Assembly (NCBI RefSeq): GCF_024197615.1
Contig: NZ_JAKUKE010000003.1
Span: forward strand, 851,717 to 915,716
Direction of reading: 5' to 3'
From: Desulfuromonas sp. KJ2020
GTDB taxonomy: Bacteria; Desulfobacterota; Desulfuromonadia; Desulfuromonadales; SZUA-540
DNA: 64,000 nucleotides
Positions 55,359 through 64,000 of this stretch are shown piece after piece. A program made the translations under genes and the position numbers. The notes beneath the pieces are model-generated. The model had not been told where the DNA came from. It searched no databases and saw only the letters and a program-made list of their open reading frames with translations. Position 1 is the stretch's first letter; each line of letters begins with the position of its first letter.

Positions 55359-56957
55359 ATGAAAATCACTTCGGATTTCCTGGTTATCGGCAGCGGCATC
55401 GCCGGCCTGTCCTACGCGTTGAAAGTGGCCGATACGGGGACGGTGTCCATCATCACCAAACGGACGATTTCTGAAACCGCCACCAATCTGGCCCAGGGAG
55501 GCATCGCCTCGGTTTTTTCCACCCAGGATTCCTTCGACGCCCATATCCGCGACACCATGGTCGCCGGCGCCTTCCTCTCCCATGAGGACATTGTGCGCAT
55601 CGTCGTCGAGAGCGGTCCCCAGGCCATTCATGATCTTATCGACTGGGGGGTCCAGTTCACCAAAAACGCCGATGATACCTATGCCCTCACCCGGGAAGGC
55701 GGTCACAGCGCCCGGCGCATTCTGCACTCCAAGGACATGACCGGCTTTGAGATTGAGCGGGCCCTGGTGGCCGCCGTCCGTGCCCACCCCAACATCACCA
55801 TCCATGAGAACCACATCGCCATCGACCTGATCTCCCAGGCCAAAGCCACGCACCGTCGACTGAAGCCGGACCGCTGCCTCGGCGCTTACGTCCTGGATAT
55901 CGACAGCAACGAAGTGATCACCTTTGGGGCCCATTTCACGGTGCTGGCCACCGGCGGCAGCGGCAAGGTCTACCTCTATACCTGCAACCCGGATGTCGCC
56001 ACCGGCGACGGCGTCGCCATGGCCTACCGGGCCGGGGCCACCATCGCCAATATGGAGTTCATCCAGTTCCATCCCACCACGCTCTTTCACCCCCACGCCA
56101 AATCGTTCCTGATCTCCGAAGCGGTACGGGGCGAAGGAGCGATTCTCAAGCGGCGCGACGGCACGGCCTTCATGGCCTCCTACCATGAGCTCAAAGATCT
56201 GGCCCCGCGGGATATCGTGGCTCGAGCCATCGACAACGAAATGAAGACCTACGGGGACGATTGCGTCTTTCTGGATATCACCCATCGGGGCGCCGATTAC
56301 ATCAAGGATCGCTTTCCCAATATTTACGAGACCTGCCTCTCCTACGGCATCGACATGACGAAGGAGCCCATCCCCGTCGTGCCGGCGGCCCATTACCTGT
56401 GCGGCGGCGTCAAGATCGACACCTTCGGCGAGACGGACATCCAGAATCTCTTCGCCATCGGGGAAGTGTCCTGTTCCGGTCTGCATGGCGCCAACCGGCT
56501 GGCCAGCAACAGCCTGCTCGAAGGGGTGGTCTATGCCGACCGGGCCGCCAGCCGTTCCCTGGAGAGGCTGGCCGACAAACAGGCGGACTTCCCCTCTATC
56601 GAAGCCTGGGACTCAGGCAGCGCCACCGACAGCGACGAAGAAGTGGTTGTCGCCCACAACTGGGACGAAATCCGCCGCTGCATGTGGAACTACGTCGGTA
56701 TTGTTCGCTCCACCAAACGCCTGACCCGGGCCTTGCGCCGCATCAAGATGATTCAGGAAGAGATCGCCGACTATTACTGGGACTTCTACGTTACCTCGGA
56801 CCTCATCGAGTTACGCAACATCGCCACCATCGCCGAACTGATTGTGCTGTGCGCTTTGGAGCGCAAGGAGAGTCGTGGCCTGCATTACACCATCGACTAC
56901 CCAGAAACCGACGATATTCACTGGAAGCACGACACCCTGATGCGCAAAGAATTTTAG
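55359..56957 (+). CDS. nadB: L-aspartate oxidase
   Basis: 532 residues. The FAD dinucleotide fold is GSGIAGLSYALKV, with ATNLAQGGIASV, HSARRILHSKDMTG and the HGANRLASNSLLEG motif shared with the succinate dehydrogenase flavoprotein family. It oxidises aspartate to iminoaspartate in de novo NAD synthesis. It heads a unit followed by the chorismate mutase gene after 20 bases. Confidence 0.96.
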   Translation: MKITSDFLVIGSGIAGLSYALKVADTGTVSIITKRTISETATNLAQGGIASVFSTQDSFDAHIRDTMVAGAFLSHEDIVRIVVESGPQAIHDLIDWGVQFTKNADDTYALTREGGHSARRILHSKDMTGFEIERALVAAVRAHPNITIHENHIAIDLISQAKATHRRLKPDRCLGAYVLDIDSNEVITFGAHFTVLATGGSGKVYLYTCNPDVATGDGVAMAYRAGATIANMEFIQFHPTTLFHPHAKSFLISEAVRGEGAILKRRDGTAFMASYHELKDLAPRDIVARAIDNEMKTYGDDCVFLDITHRGADYIKDRFPNIYETCLSYGIDMTKEPIPVVPAAHYLCGGVKIDTFGETDIQNLFAIGEVSCSGLHGANRLASNSLLEGVVYADRAASRSLERLADKQADFPSIEAWDSGSATDSDEEVVVAHNWDEIRRCMWNYVGIVRSTKRLTRALRRIKMIQEEIADYYWDFYVTSDLIELRNIATIAELIVLCALERKESRGLHYTIDYPETDDIHWKHDTLMRKEF

Positions 56958-56977
56958 CCCCCAGCCTGGAGAGACCC

Positions 56978-57250
56978 TTGGATATCGATACCCTCAGGGA
57001 AGAAATCAACCGACTGGACGACGAATTGCTTAAAATTTTCAACCAGCGCGCCGACCTGGCCCTGAAAATCGGCGAGATCAAAAAGGAACGGCAGCTGCCC
57101 GTCTATGACCCCGAGCGGGAGAAGCGCATCTTCCAGCGGATGAAGGCCATGAATCCGGGCCCATTGGAGGACGAAGCCATCGTCCGTCTCTTTGAGCGTG
57201 TCATCGACGAATCCCGCCGACTCGAACGCATTCGCACGAAAGGACTCTAG
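56978..57250 (+). CDS. aroQ: AroQ-type chorismate mutase
   Basis: 90 residues starting at a TTG (56978) with GGAG upstream. MDIDTLREEINRLDDELLKI is the first helix of the AroQ fold, with ALKIGEIKKERQLPVYDPER supplying the active-site Lys and Arg. It converts chorismate to prephenate. The free-standing form, not fused to prephenate dehydratase, is followed after three bases by a DAHP-synthase-like regulatory domain. Confidence 0.92.
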   Translation: MDIDTLREEINRLDDELLKIFNQRADLALKIGEIKKERQLPVYDPEREKRIFQRMKAMNPGPLEDEAIVRLFERVIDESRRLERIRTKGL

Positions 57251-57253
57251 CCC

Positions 57254-57460
57254 ATGCTCGTCGTCATGAAAAAAAGTGCCTCGGAGGAAGAACTTAGCCA
57301 AATCAAACAGTTTCTGGTCGACCACGACTTCGATTTTCATCAATCCACCGGCGCCAACCGGATTATCATCGGCGTTATAGGCGAAACCAGGGATTTTGAC
57401 GCCCAGAAAATCAAGGCACTGCCTGGGGTCCTCGAAGTCTTTAAAATACCTGAAGAATAA
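57254..57460 (+). CDS. Stand-alone DAHP-synthase ferredoxin-like regulatory domain
   Basis: 68 residues: MLVVMKKSASEEELSQIKQF, then IIIGVIGETRDFDAQKI and LPGVLEVFKIP. This matches the N-terminal ferredoxin-like domain that precedes the barrel of T. maritima-type DAHP synthase and mediates feedback control. Here it ends at a stop with no catalytic barrel following. It is directly linked to the chorismate mutase gene and may act as a separate regulatory subunit, or be a relic of a longer gene. Confidence 0.8.
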   Translation: MLVVMKKSASEEELSQIKQFLVDHDFDFHQSTGANRIIIGVIGETRDFDAQKIKALPGVLEVFKIPEE

Positions 57461-57478
57461 CCTTACTCCTGCAAAGTC

Positions 57479-57514
57479 ATGCGGACGGCCAAGAATCCAG
57501 GGGCCGTCCCGCAT
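57479..57514. terminator. Inverted repeat after the chorismate mutase unit
   Basis: GCGGACGGCC and GGCCGTCCCGC form a strong imperfect stem. It lacks a T run, so it may be a weak or Rho-assisted terminator between convergent genes. Confidence 0.45.
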
Positions 57515-57588
57515 CCCTTCCCAACCCTCCCCTCGCCCACACCATTCTCGCCGTCGGCAACGCTATTCCAGATACAACCGCCGTTTAT

Positions 57589-58257
57589 TCAGACCTTAGG
57601 GGGAATTACGTAAAAAAGGATAGCCAGATAGTGAAAGAAACTGCCGGCCAGCACGAAAAGATGCCATATGGCGTGGTTGTAGGGGATGCGATCGATAGCG
57701 TAGAAGAGGACGCCCAGGGTATAAGCCACCCCGCCCGCCACCAGCCACAAGACTCCCGGCAGGGGCACGGCGGCCAGCAGGGGGTTGATGGCAACGATCA
57801 CCAGCCAGCCTAAGCCGATATAGAGCAGAGGCGCGACAATGCGCAGGCGATGGGGCATGAAAGCCTTAAAGATCATACCGGCAACGGCCAGGCCCCAGAC
57901 CGTCCCGAACAGGGACCATCCCCAGGCCCCATTGAGGCTGACCAGGGTAAAGGGCGTGTAGGTTCCGGCAATCATGAGGAAGATACTGGCGTGGTCGAGT
58001 ATACGAAAAACGTACCGGACGCCGGGAGTACGCACCGTGTGATAAAGGGTTGAAAGCGTGTAGAAGGTGATCAGTCCGGTGCCGTAGATGGCGCTGCTGG
58101 TAATGCGCCAGGGGTCGGAGGTCCGTGCAGCTGCCACCATCAGAACGACGAAACCGATCACACCGACCAGCGCCCCGAAACCATGGGTCAGGCGGTTAGC
58201 CAATTCTTCCTGTTCAGAATAGTGGACCAGGCGGTCCGACCATCGAATGTTCTTCAC
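57589..58257 (-). CDS. trhA: Hemolysin III / PAQR-family membrane protein
   Basis: 222 residues with seven predicted membrane helices. The family opening YSEQEELANRLTHGFGALVG and the C-terminal HAIWHLFVLAGSFFHYLA contain the His and Ser residues that bind metal in PAQR proteins. E. coli TrhA affects membrane energetics and lipid homeostasis. It diverges from the DUF3014 gene. Confidence 0.9.
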   Translation of the reverse strand: MKNIRWSDRLVHYSEQEELANRLTHGFGALVGVIGFVVLMVAAARTSDPWRITSSAIYGTGLITFYTLSTLYHTVRTPGVRYVFRILDHASIFLMIAGTYTPFTLVSLNGAWGWSLFGTVWGLAVAGMIFKAFMPHRLRIVAPLLYIGLGWLVIVAINPLLAAVPLPGVLWLVAGGVAYTLGVLFYAIDRIPYNHAIWHLFVLAGSFFHYLAILFYVIPPKV

Positions 58258-58340
58258 TGGAAAGTGCTTTCTGGTTGAGGTACCCTGAAGACAGTTTGAA
58301 CCTTGGCTATTTCACCCCTTGTACCGCGAGAGGAACCTGT

Positions 58341-59147
58341 ATGAAAAAATCGACCATGCTGGCCACCTCCCTGGCCCTGGTGCTGGGCCTCATTTTTCTG
58401 CTGTCCCTCTGGAGGGATCTGTTTACCCCCTCCCCGCCCGAACCAGTCCGGCAGGCGGTCGTTCACCCCACCCCGCCGCCAGCGGATGAGGCGCCGCCCG
58501 TTCTTCATCCGGCTCCTGAACTGCCGGCCAAAAAGGTGGAACCCATCCAGCCTCTGCCTGCCCTGGACGACAGCGATGCCGCCATGGCGACGGAACTCCG
58601 CGGGCTGGCCCCCGAATCGAGCCCGGAAGACCTGTTCATTCTCGACCACTTCATTCGCCGCCTGGTCCTGCTGGTCGACACCCTCCCCAAGGCGCAACTG
58701 GCTACCAACCGACTGCCCTCCCGTCCGGTGGCAGGCTCTTTCCAGGTTGACGGCGAAGAGGATCAGGCTTTCATCCATCCGGAAAACGACGAGCGGTATG
58801 CCCCTTTTGTGCGTTTTGTGGAGGGATTGGACGCTGAAAAAGCCGTCGACCTCTACGTGCGCCTCTCCCCTTTGTTTCAGCAGGCTTACCGCGACATGGG
58901 CTACCCTGAAGGTTCCTTCAATGACCGCCTCATGGAAGTGATCGACCATCTGCTGCAAACGCCGACGGTGGAAGAGCCCATCCGGGTGAAACGCCACGTC
59001 GTGCGCTATCGTTTTGTTGACCCTGAACTTGAGTCCCTGTCGGCGGGCAGAAAGATTCTTCTGCGCATCGGCCCGCAAAATGCCCTGAAAGTAAAGAGCA
59101 AGTTGAGCGAGATCCAGGGGCACCTGCTCCGACTGCCGCCAAACTGA
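58341..59147 (+). CDS. DUF3014-family membrane-anchored protein
   Basis: 268 residues from the ATG at 58341, which has GAGAGG upstream; an in-frame start at 58275 is less likely. One N-terminal membrane helix (LALVLGLIFLLSL) is followed by a Pro-rich linker and a helical domain with LDHFIRRLVLLVDTLP, RYAPFVRFVEGL and QQAYRDMGYPEGSFNDRL. The pattern fits DUF3014, of unknown role. It is a single gene with its own terminator. Confidence 0.78.
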   Translation: MKKSTMLATSLALVLGLIFLLSLWRDLFTPSPPEPVRQAVVHPTPPPADEAPPVLHPAPELPAKKVEPIQPLPALDDSDAAMATELRGLAPESSPEDLFILDHFIRRLVLLVDTLPKAQLATNRLPSRPVAGSFQVDGEEDQAFIHPENDERYAPFVRFVEGLDAEKAVDLYVRLSPLFQQAYRDMGYPEGSFNDRLMEVIDHLLQTPTVEEPIRVKRHVVRYRFVDPELESLSAGRKILLRIGPQNALKVKSKLSEIQGHLLRLPPN

Positions 59148-59155
59148 GTTTTAAG

Positions 59156-59188
59156 CTGAAAAGGCGATCAGAAATGATCGCCTTTTCA
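59156..59188 (+). terminator. Terminator after the DUF3014 gene
   Basis: GAAAAGGCGATCA and TGATCGCCTTTTC form a perfect stem with loop GAAA. The stem itself ends in T residues. Confidence 0.8.
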
Positions 59189-59227
59189 GTGCCGCTGGAT
59201 TCGGGTTGACAGAGGGAGCCCCTCCAT

Positions 59228-59953
59228 TCAATTCAGGCCACAGCACTTTTTGTATTTTTTGCCGCTGTGGCAGGGGCAGGGATCGTTTCGACCCGGCCTT
59301 CCGCCGGAAGTCACCACAAAGGAGGGCGCTTCGCCGGCAGCCCCTTCGCGTTGCCCCATCTGCAGAAAATCGGCGTAGTCCTGCAGGGATTCCACGGCCA
59401 GGGCCAGCTGTTCCAGCAATTGGGTCCAGACTTCCCTGATTTCTATTTCGTCTTCACCGACCCCTTCGAACAGCTCGGGTAGTTTTTCCGGGTGAGCCAC
59501 CCCGAGAACGATCAGAAGACAATTCATGACCGCTTCCCGATCGTCATCCATTTCCGTCTTTTCCAAGGCTTCTTCCGGCATCCACAGATAGGCACGCCGC
59601 GCCAGGGCCTTGTCGAGTCCGGCCGCCCACTTTTTAACGGCTGAAAAGTCATTCGCCTTCTGACTCGCCAAATCAAAGGGAAAATCAAGTTTCGTTTCTT
59701 TGCGAAGGGCCTGGAGGCGATGAATCGTTTCCGTCAGGGAAGCAAAAAGCCGATCCGATTCGGCCGAGTCCGGAAAGGCCGCCAGGGATTCCCCGAAAAT
59801 ATCGGCAAACCACTCACCCGGCTCCGTGCGATCCGGCGTAATCGCCAGGCCAAAGAGGTAGCCCTCCAATTGGTCGAGGCCCATGGCCTCCTGTGGATTC
59901 ACGGCATGGGCCAGCAGGGTTTTAAGTGACTCTTTTTCACTTTCAGTTAGCAT
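59228..59953 (-). CDS. YecA/UPF0149-family protein with C-terminal SEC-C motif
   Basis: 241 residues. The helical UPF0149-like part ([13 protein letters not shown]) precedes a SEC-C zinc motif, [18 protein letters not shown], like the tail of SecA. Such motifs bind zinc and can contact ribosomes or partner proteins. It lies on the minus strand, 36 bases after the membrane gene upstream of it. Confidence 0.85.
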   Translation of the reverse strand: MLTESEKESLKTLLAHAVNPQEAMGLDQLEGYLFGLAITPDRTEPGEWFADIFGESLAAFPDSAESDRLFASLTETIHRLQALRKETKLDFPFDLASQKANDFSAVKKWAAGLDKALARRAYLWMPEEALEKTEMDDDREAVMNCLLIVLGVAHPEKLPELFEGVGEDEIEIREVWTQLLEQLALAVESLQDYADFLQMGQREGAAGEAPSFVVTSGGRPGRNDPCPCHSGKKYKKCCGLN

Positions 59954-59989
59954 GAATAACCTATCGAATATGGATTGAATTGGGAGATA

Positions 59990-60931
59990 TCAGCGATTTT
60001 TGCCAGACATCCTTTCGCGCATATGCATTTCCGCCATCAGGCCGAAGTCCGGCGCGAATACCAGCCGCCCCAGCCGCAAAAGCCCCCAGAGAAAAAAAAG
60101 CGGCAACAGGATGGTATTAAGTACGAAAATAACGACAAGTTGGATCAATTGGTCAAAGATGCCCGTGGTAATCCGCTTGATAGCCTCAAGGCGTTGGCGA
60201 AAATCCAGGACGCTCAGACTCTGTTCGGCGGCCTGGTTCAAGGCCTGGCGGGTTTTTTCAAGCCAGCCGGCAGATTTTTCAGGTAGGTGAATCGCCGCGA
60301 CGCCCTCGTCAGGAACCACTGCTTGAAGTGTTTCAAGATCGCGCTTTACCTCATTGATGGTCTCATCGTACCGCTGTTCCAGGACCGCACCGTAGGCGGC
60401 ATTGTTGATCCAGGCTATGGCCGGCACACAAAAGCGGACCAGCAGCACCACGAGCAGCAGGGATTTACCCAGACGGGCAAAGTTGGCGGCAAACCGCTCA
60501 GGAGACCACAGAGACATCAGGAAAAAGACCAGAGAACCAACCAGAAGAACCTGGATACTCAGCCAGGGACTGATCTCGATGAGGACCTTCTGGATGCCGA
60601 GGGAGGCCAGGCAAGCCAACATGACCCAGGAAAAACGCTCCACCAGATCATTAACCGGATCAAGGGCCTGGCCGAGAGCCAGGGTGACGCCGACGCCAGC
60701 CGGCTGCACCATCAACTCGCTCTCCTGCACTACGGAGATAACCGCGTTGATGGTACGGGCAATAACGTAACTTCCCCCGGCCCGCACCAGGGCCTCGTTT
60801 ACATAGGTCAGGGCGGCGGTATCGACGGACTGGAACAGGGCATTGTCGTACAGCACCCCACGCGGAGTCGGGAGCAAAGAAAAAAGGAGAAAGACGACGA
60901 GGACGCCGCTCAAAAGGAGTTTTTTGCGCAT
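59990..60931 (-). CDS. Multi-pass membrane protein, function unknown
   Basis: 313 residues from the ATG at 60931 after GGAG; an in-frame TTG lies six codons upstream. About six membrane helices are visible, and a charged cytoplasmic or periplasmic coiled-coil-like segment (EQRYDETINEVKRDLETLQA) lies in between. The family was not recognised. The following (upstream) gene on the same strand is a 63-residue membrane peptide, possibly its partner. Confidence 0.65.
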   Translation of the reverse strand: MRKKLLLSGVLVVFLLFSLLPTPRGVLYDNALFQSVDTAALTYVNEALVRAGGSYVIARTINAVISVVQESELMVQPAGVGVTLALGQALDPVNDLVERFSWVMLACLASLGIQKVLIEISPWLSIQVLLVGSLVFFLMSLWSPERFAANFARLGKSLLLVVLLVRFCVPAIAWINNAAYGAVLEQRYDETINEVKRDLETLQAVVPDEGVAAIHLPEKSAGWLEKTRQALNQAAEQSLSVLDFRQRLEAIKRITTGIFDQLIQLVVIFVLNTILLPLFFLWGLLRLGRLVFAPDFGLMAEMHMRERMSGKNR

Positions 60932-60970
60932 ATTCTCCACCGCCGACAAATCAGATCAGCTCCAATAGCC

Positions 60971-61162
60971 TTACCCTAGTGACTTTTCGAGGGCCTGATA
61001 GAAATAGATGCTGCTAATGATAGTGACAACACATATGGTTGAGGAAAACAGGCTGATCCCCACCATCACCAGCGCCACCTTGCGATGCCGGGCCCGCCAG
61101 CTCAACCAGGCCAGAATGCTGCAGAGAATAGCCAGCGGAATCAGAAGCATCAGAAAGAGCAT
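60971..61162 (-). CDS. Small two-helix membrane protein
   Basis: 63 residues starting MLFLMLLIPLAILCSILAWL after GGGGAGG. Two hydrophobic helices are separated by a basic turn (RARHRK). No family was recognised. It is 39 bases upstream of the 313-residue membrane protein gene and likely in the same unit. Confidence 0.6.
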   Translation of the reverse strand: MLFLMLLIPLAILCSILAWLSWRARHRKVALVMVGISLFSSTICVVTIISSIYFYQALEKSLG

Positions 61163-61256
61163 GAAAAAGAAACCTCCCCAAGAAACTTGGGGGACGATAG
61201 CACAGAGCCTTTTTCCCTGGCAACCCCTGCCCTGCCCGCAATCTTACGCTCCGTCT

Positions 61257-63137
61257 CTAAAAAAACTCCCGCAGGCTCTCGTCGATCCCCATGAGCGTCT
61301 CGTACCAGAACTCCCGGGCCGCTTCCACTTTGTCCGTGGCAAACCTCTGCAACCACTCCTCCAGACGGGGGTCCGTCTCGCCATCCACAGTTTTTTTTCG
61401 TTTTAAAAAGGTGTGCAGGTAATCGATATTGCGCTCCGACTCCCAGAAGATGGGGCTGTTGCGGCTGTTGAGACGGCTGGCCAGTACGGAGACGGCTCGC
61501 TGGTAGGCTTCTTTGCACTCATAGAGCGCCCCCATGACCTCGGGGAGCATTTCTTCGGCCCAGCCCCGGTGGAAACGACAGGTGCCGAGATTGTCGAGGA
61601 TGAGTTCCTGCTTCATGCGCTCGGCGCACATGCGTCCCAAGGTCCGCGGCGGGATGAAATCGTAACTGTAGATCATGTAGTATTTGCCCATGATGGCCAT
61701 GGGCGTCAGCACCCCGGCTACCCAGTACTGGTTGGGAACCATCCAGCCCCGACGATTGAAGGCGACATGGACCAGACTGTCATGGAGCTTGACCCCCTTC
61801 CGGCGTGAATGCAGGCGGCTCCATTTGCGCACCCCCTCGCGGAAATCGAGGATCCCCCGCCGCTCCAAAATGGCGTCGATAAGATCGCAGCCAAGTGCCG
61901 CGTTGTGGAGGGAATCGGCCACGACGTCGAAGGCAGACCAGGTCCAGCGGGGTTTGTCCTTTACACCAAGTTCGGCTGGCGTCAACACCCCTTGATCAAG
62001 GAGATCCATCAGCCAGGCCAGCACACCGCCGCCGGAAATGGCATCGAAACCCATGGCGTCGCAATGTCGGTTGAGTTTTTCGGCCGCCCGTTGATCAAAG
62101 ATTCCGCAGAGGGGCCCCAGGGTCTGATAAGGTTCGTAATCCTTTTTATACTGCCCGTTCAGCTTTTTGCAGACAGCAACACAGGGTTCACCGCAAGTAG
62201 CCTGCTGTTTTTTACGGATGGTCTCTTCGTTGAACTGCTTCAGGTAGTGATTCAAAACCAGATTTTGGTGCAGGGCCAGGCGTTCTTCTTCGCTCCAGAA
62301 AATGGTGCGGTAGTTAAAAGCCAGAATCCGTCCCCCCATGCCGGCATAGTTGACCCCGAAGGTGCCCCCTGTCTGCAGTTTTTCGTCGTATCGATATTTG
62401 GTGGTAACCTCCAGATCCTTCTGCATCAGATGAAGGTTGTATTTGTTACGGAACCATTCGTCGACCACCTTGCGGTCGCGAAAATCCTCGTTGACCGAAG
62501 TGCCACCATAAATGATGGCCACGATACCGTGCTGCTGCACCATGGCGCTGCCGAATCCGCCACGCCCGGCCCAGGTATCGACGTGGCTGATTTTCCCTTT
62601 GTTGATGGGCACAGACATGATGCCACCCATGTCCGTGGAGGCGGCAGCCGGACCGGCAACCAGAATGCGCGGGTCCTTCTCGTAACGTTGGCCGAACATC
62701 TCATAGACCCGGTCGGTCATGGCGTAAACGCCCTGGCGTCCAGATTGCCAGATTGCCATCGCTTCCACCGGAACCACCTCGACCTCGATCTCTTCCCCAT
62801 GATTGCGGTTGAGAAAAAGCACCGAGGGAACCGGCGCTTTGCCAACGAGGCTGAGCATGTTGATACCCAGATTATCGAAAACCAGTCCTGCTCCCCCCAT
62901 GGAACTGATGTAATACCCTTGCCAGCAGGGAGAATAGCCCGTCACCATCAGTCGGTTGGATCCAGGAAAAATCGAACCGGCAAAGAGGCCAACGCCGAAG
63001 TTGAGACTGCGATACGCCTCAGCCATATGGATACCAAGATCGACCGGCCCAAAATAACGATCGAATCCATACTTTTTAAGGCGATAAAAACCGCTGGCTG
63101 CATCGACCAGAAGAACACGCTGGAATTGAGACATCAA
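61257..63137 (-). CDS. Aldehyde:ferredoxin oxidoreductase (tungsten family)
   Basis: 626 residues, usual AOR length. The pterin-binding region has TWAGRGGFGSAMVQQHG, and a 4Fe-4S cluster is expected from CGEPCVAVC plus the Cys in NLGTCRFHRGW. The first spacing is C-x3-C rather than C-x2-C. The family oxidises aldehydes to acids, or the reverse, with ferredoxin and a tungsten-bispterin cofactor. It stands alone here, with no ferredoxin or oxidoreductase partner beside it. The substrate is not assigned. Confidence 0.88.
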   Translation of the reverse strand: MMSQFQRVLLVDAASGFYRLKKYGFDRYFGPVDLGIHMAEAYRSLNFGVGLFAGSIFPGSNRLMVTGYSPCWQGYYISSMGGAGLVFDNLGINMLSLVGKAPVPSVLFLNRNHGEEIEVEVVPVEAMAIWQSGRQGVYAMTDRVYEMFGQRYEKDPRILVAGPAAASTDMGGIMSVPINKGKISHVDTWAGRGGFGSAMVQQHGIVAIIYGGTSVNEDFRDRKVVDEWFRNKYNLHLMQKDLEVTTKYRYDEKLQTGGTFGVNYAGMGGRILAFNYRTIFWSEEERLALHQNLVLNHYLKQFNEETIRKKQQATCGEPCVAVCKKLNGQYKKDYEPYQTLGPLCGIFDQRAAEKLNRHCDAMGFDAISGGGVLAWLMDLLDQGVLTPAELGVKDKPRWTWSAFDVVADSLHNAALGCDLIDAILERRGILDFREGVRKWSRLHSRRKGVKLHDSLVHVAFNRRGWMVPNQYWVAGVLTPMAIMGKYYMIYSYDFIPPRTLGRMCAERMKQELILDNLGTCRFHRGWAEEMLPEVMGALYECKEAYQRAVSVLASRLNSRNSPIFWESERNIDYLHTFLKRKKTVDGETDPRLEEWLQRFATDKVEAAREFWYETLMGIDESLREFF

Positions 63138-63320
63138 ACACCTCGGGGTAAAATGCAGGGTGGTTAACTTCCTTAGCCGATATTCTATCCCCTCCTGAAA
63201 AAATGGCCAGCCATGATTTCAACAAGAGGACAGTAGCCAAAGCAGAACGAAGGATTTATCATGTTGAGGCAGGCGGTTCTGTTTCCCATCTGCATCTTTC
63301 AGCGACAAGGATTCGTCCCG

Positions 63321-64000
63321 ATGATACGCCTATCACGATTTTCAGTCACAATCCTTCTGTTGGTTCTGTCGTTGACGGGATGCCAGCCCAACCTCTCCCA
63401 GAGCATCGTCCGGGACCTGATCCTACTGCCCCAAAGCCCTCTCGCCTACCTGCAGGACGACGATAAACAGCGGCCTCTTCTCCCGGAAGAGAAACAACGG
63501 GAGCTGGCGGCGCAATTTCTAGAGGAGCATTATCGCCCTTGGCAGACAGAAGAAAAGCGCATCGGCGCCAACCACCCTTTCTGGGCCATTGATTGGATGA
63601 GCAAAGGCGAGGTTTACGCCGCCAACCTGCAGCCCCTCGACGCAGAACGCCGGGAGACACTCACTCGTCAGGCCAATGCCGGACAATATCCCAGCCTTGA
63701 TCGTCGCGCTGTCACCCTGCGGCGGGTCGATGTGCGGGCCCTGCCTACCCACTCCCCCCTGTTTAACGACCCAGGTCAAGCCGGTCAGGGCTTTCCCTTC
63801 GATCTGCTGCAGCATGGTGTCCTGCCCGGCGGCACTCCTTTGCGAGTTACCCATCAGAGTCTCGATGGCGATTGGGTTTTCGTGGATACGGCCCTACTCT
63901 ACGGCTGGATTCCCCTCAGCCAACTGGCCTGGATCGATGTACCCCCCGGTCAGATGACCGCCTCAGCCAGACATGTCGTTATCACCCAGGATGAGGTCCC
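63321..64000 (+). CDS. NlpC/P60-type lipoprotein, N-terminal part
   Basis: The gene runs off the right edge. The ATG at 63321 leads a lipoprotein signal ending LSLTGC. After about 80 residues of an N-terminal domain (LTRQANAGQYPSLDRRA region), an SH3-like segment reads RVDVRALPTHSPLFNDPGQA and WVFVDTALLYGWIP. This domain order is that of secreted NlpC/P60 endopeptidases with an N_NLPC_P60 and an SH3_6 domain, such as those of Desulfovibrio; the catalytic domain would lie beyond the window. The 63138-63320 gap has no gene. Confidence 0.7.
   Translation, partial: MIRLSRFSVTILLLVLSLTGCQPNLSQSIVRDLILLPQSPLAYLQDDDKQRPLLPEEKQRELAAQFLEEHYRPWQTEEKRIGANHPFWAIDWMSKGEVYAANLQPLDAERRETLTRQANAGQYPSLDRRAVTLRRVDVRALPTHSPLFNDPGQAGQGFPFDLLQHGVLPGGTPLRVTHQSLDGDWVFVDTALLYGWIPLSQLAWIDVPPGQMTASARHVVITQDEV

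Noticed and set aside
55344-56486. A 380-codon open frame antisense to nadB
   Set aside because: The nadB frame carries FAD and family motifs and has a promoter; the antisense frame has a repetitive Gly/Val/Asp composition typical of shadows.

Overview
The window reads as chromosome of a Gram-negative anaerobe of the Desulfuromonadales (Geobacter/Desulfuromonas/Pelobacter relatives). The grounds are a pyrR-led pyrimidine operon, a decaheme cytochrome paired with an outer-membrane barrel, an aldehyde:ferredoxin oxidoreductase, a bd-like quinol oxidase subunit with fused c-type hemes, and moderately GC-rich sequence. This is inferred from gene content; no 16S gene is present.

Layout. 1-4.6 kb: pyrR-pyrB-pyrC-carA-carB on the minus strand, with a sigma70-type promoter, a PyrR-binding element and an attenuator hairpin. 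4.6-16.1 kb: lepA-lepB, an acyl-CoA synthetase, housekeeping genes (yhbY, dgt, rsmD, coaD) and a queuosine-precursor block (queD, queE, a creatininase-family gene). 16.2-20.1 kb: tRNA-Gly(CCC), a tRNA nucleotidyltransferase, an aminotransferase and an AEC transporter. 20.1-24.2 kb: a probable porin-cytochrome conduit with an orphan substrate-binding protein. 24.5-28.7 kb: an Mla/MCE-type lipid transport operon ending in a Trp-Pro-rich repeat protein.

29.1-38.3 kb holds the most unusual content. One block has a TPR protein, an unrecognised protein with a GNAT-like tail and an AcuC-like deacetylase. A second, tightly overlapping block has a lysine 2,3-aminomutase, a GNAT acetyltransferase and two ATP-grasp ligases. 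Just upstream lies a GNAT-histone deacetylase fusion. A 17-codon mini-ORF and an inverted repeat over the first ligase's ribosome binding site lie between the fusion and the ligases. Together this suggests an uncharacterised pathway that makes, acetylates or deacetylates, and ligates beta-lysine or a similar amine.

38.4-47.7 kb: a beta-hydroxyacid dehydrogenase, gltX, a Memo-family protein, a TauE-type exporter, tRNA-Cys, small genes, and a three-gene operon coupling a bd-like oxidase with fused triheme c domain, a membrane subunit and a secretin-domain protein. 47.7-53.7 kb looks acquired and partly decayed: two pseudogenes, a SDR/FAD-Fe-S pair, a DJ-1 protein and a gene fragment, next to tRNA-Gly(GCC). 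53.9-64 kb returns to conserved genes: pgsA, a lytic transglycosylase, nadB, a chorismate mutase with a free-standing DAHP-synthase regulatory domain, a hemolysin III family protein, an aldehyde ferredoxin oxidoreductase, and the start of an NlpC/P60-type lipoprotein cut by the window edge.

There is no rRNA, CRISPR array, prophage or complete insertion sequence. Identifications rest on reading motifs; no database search was run.
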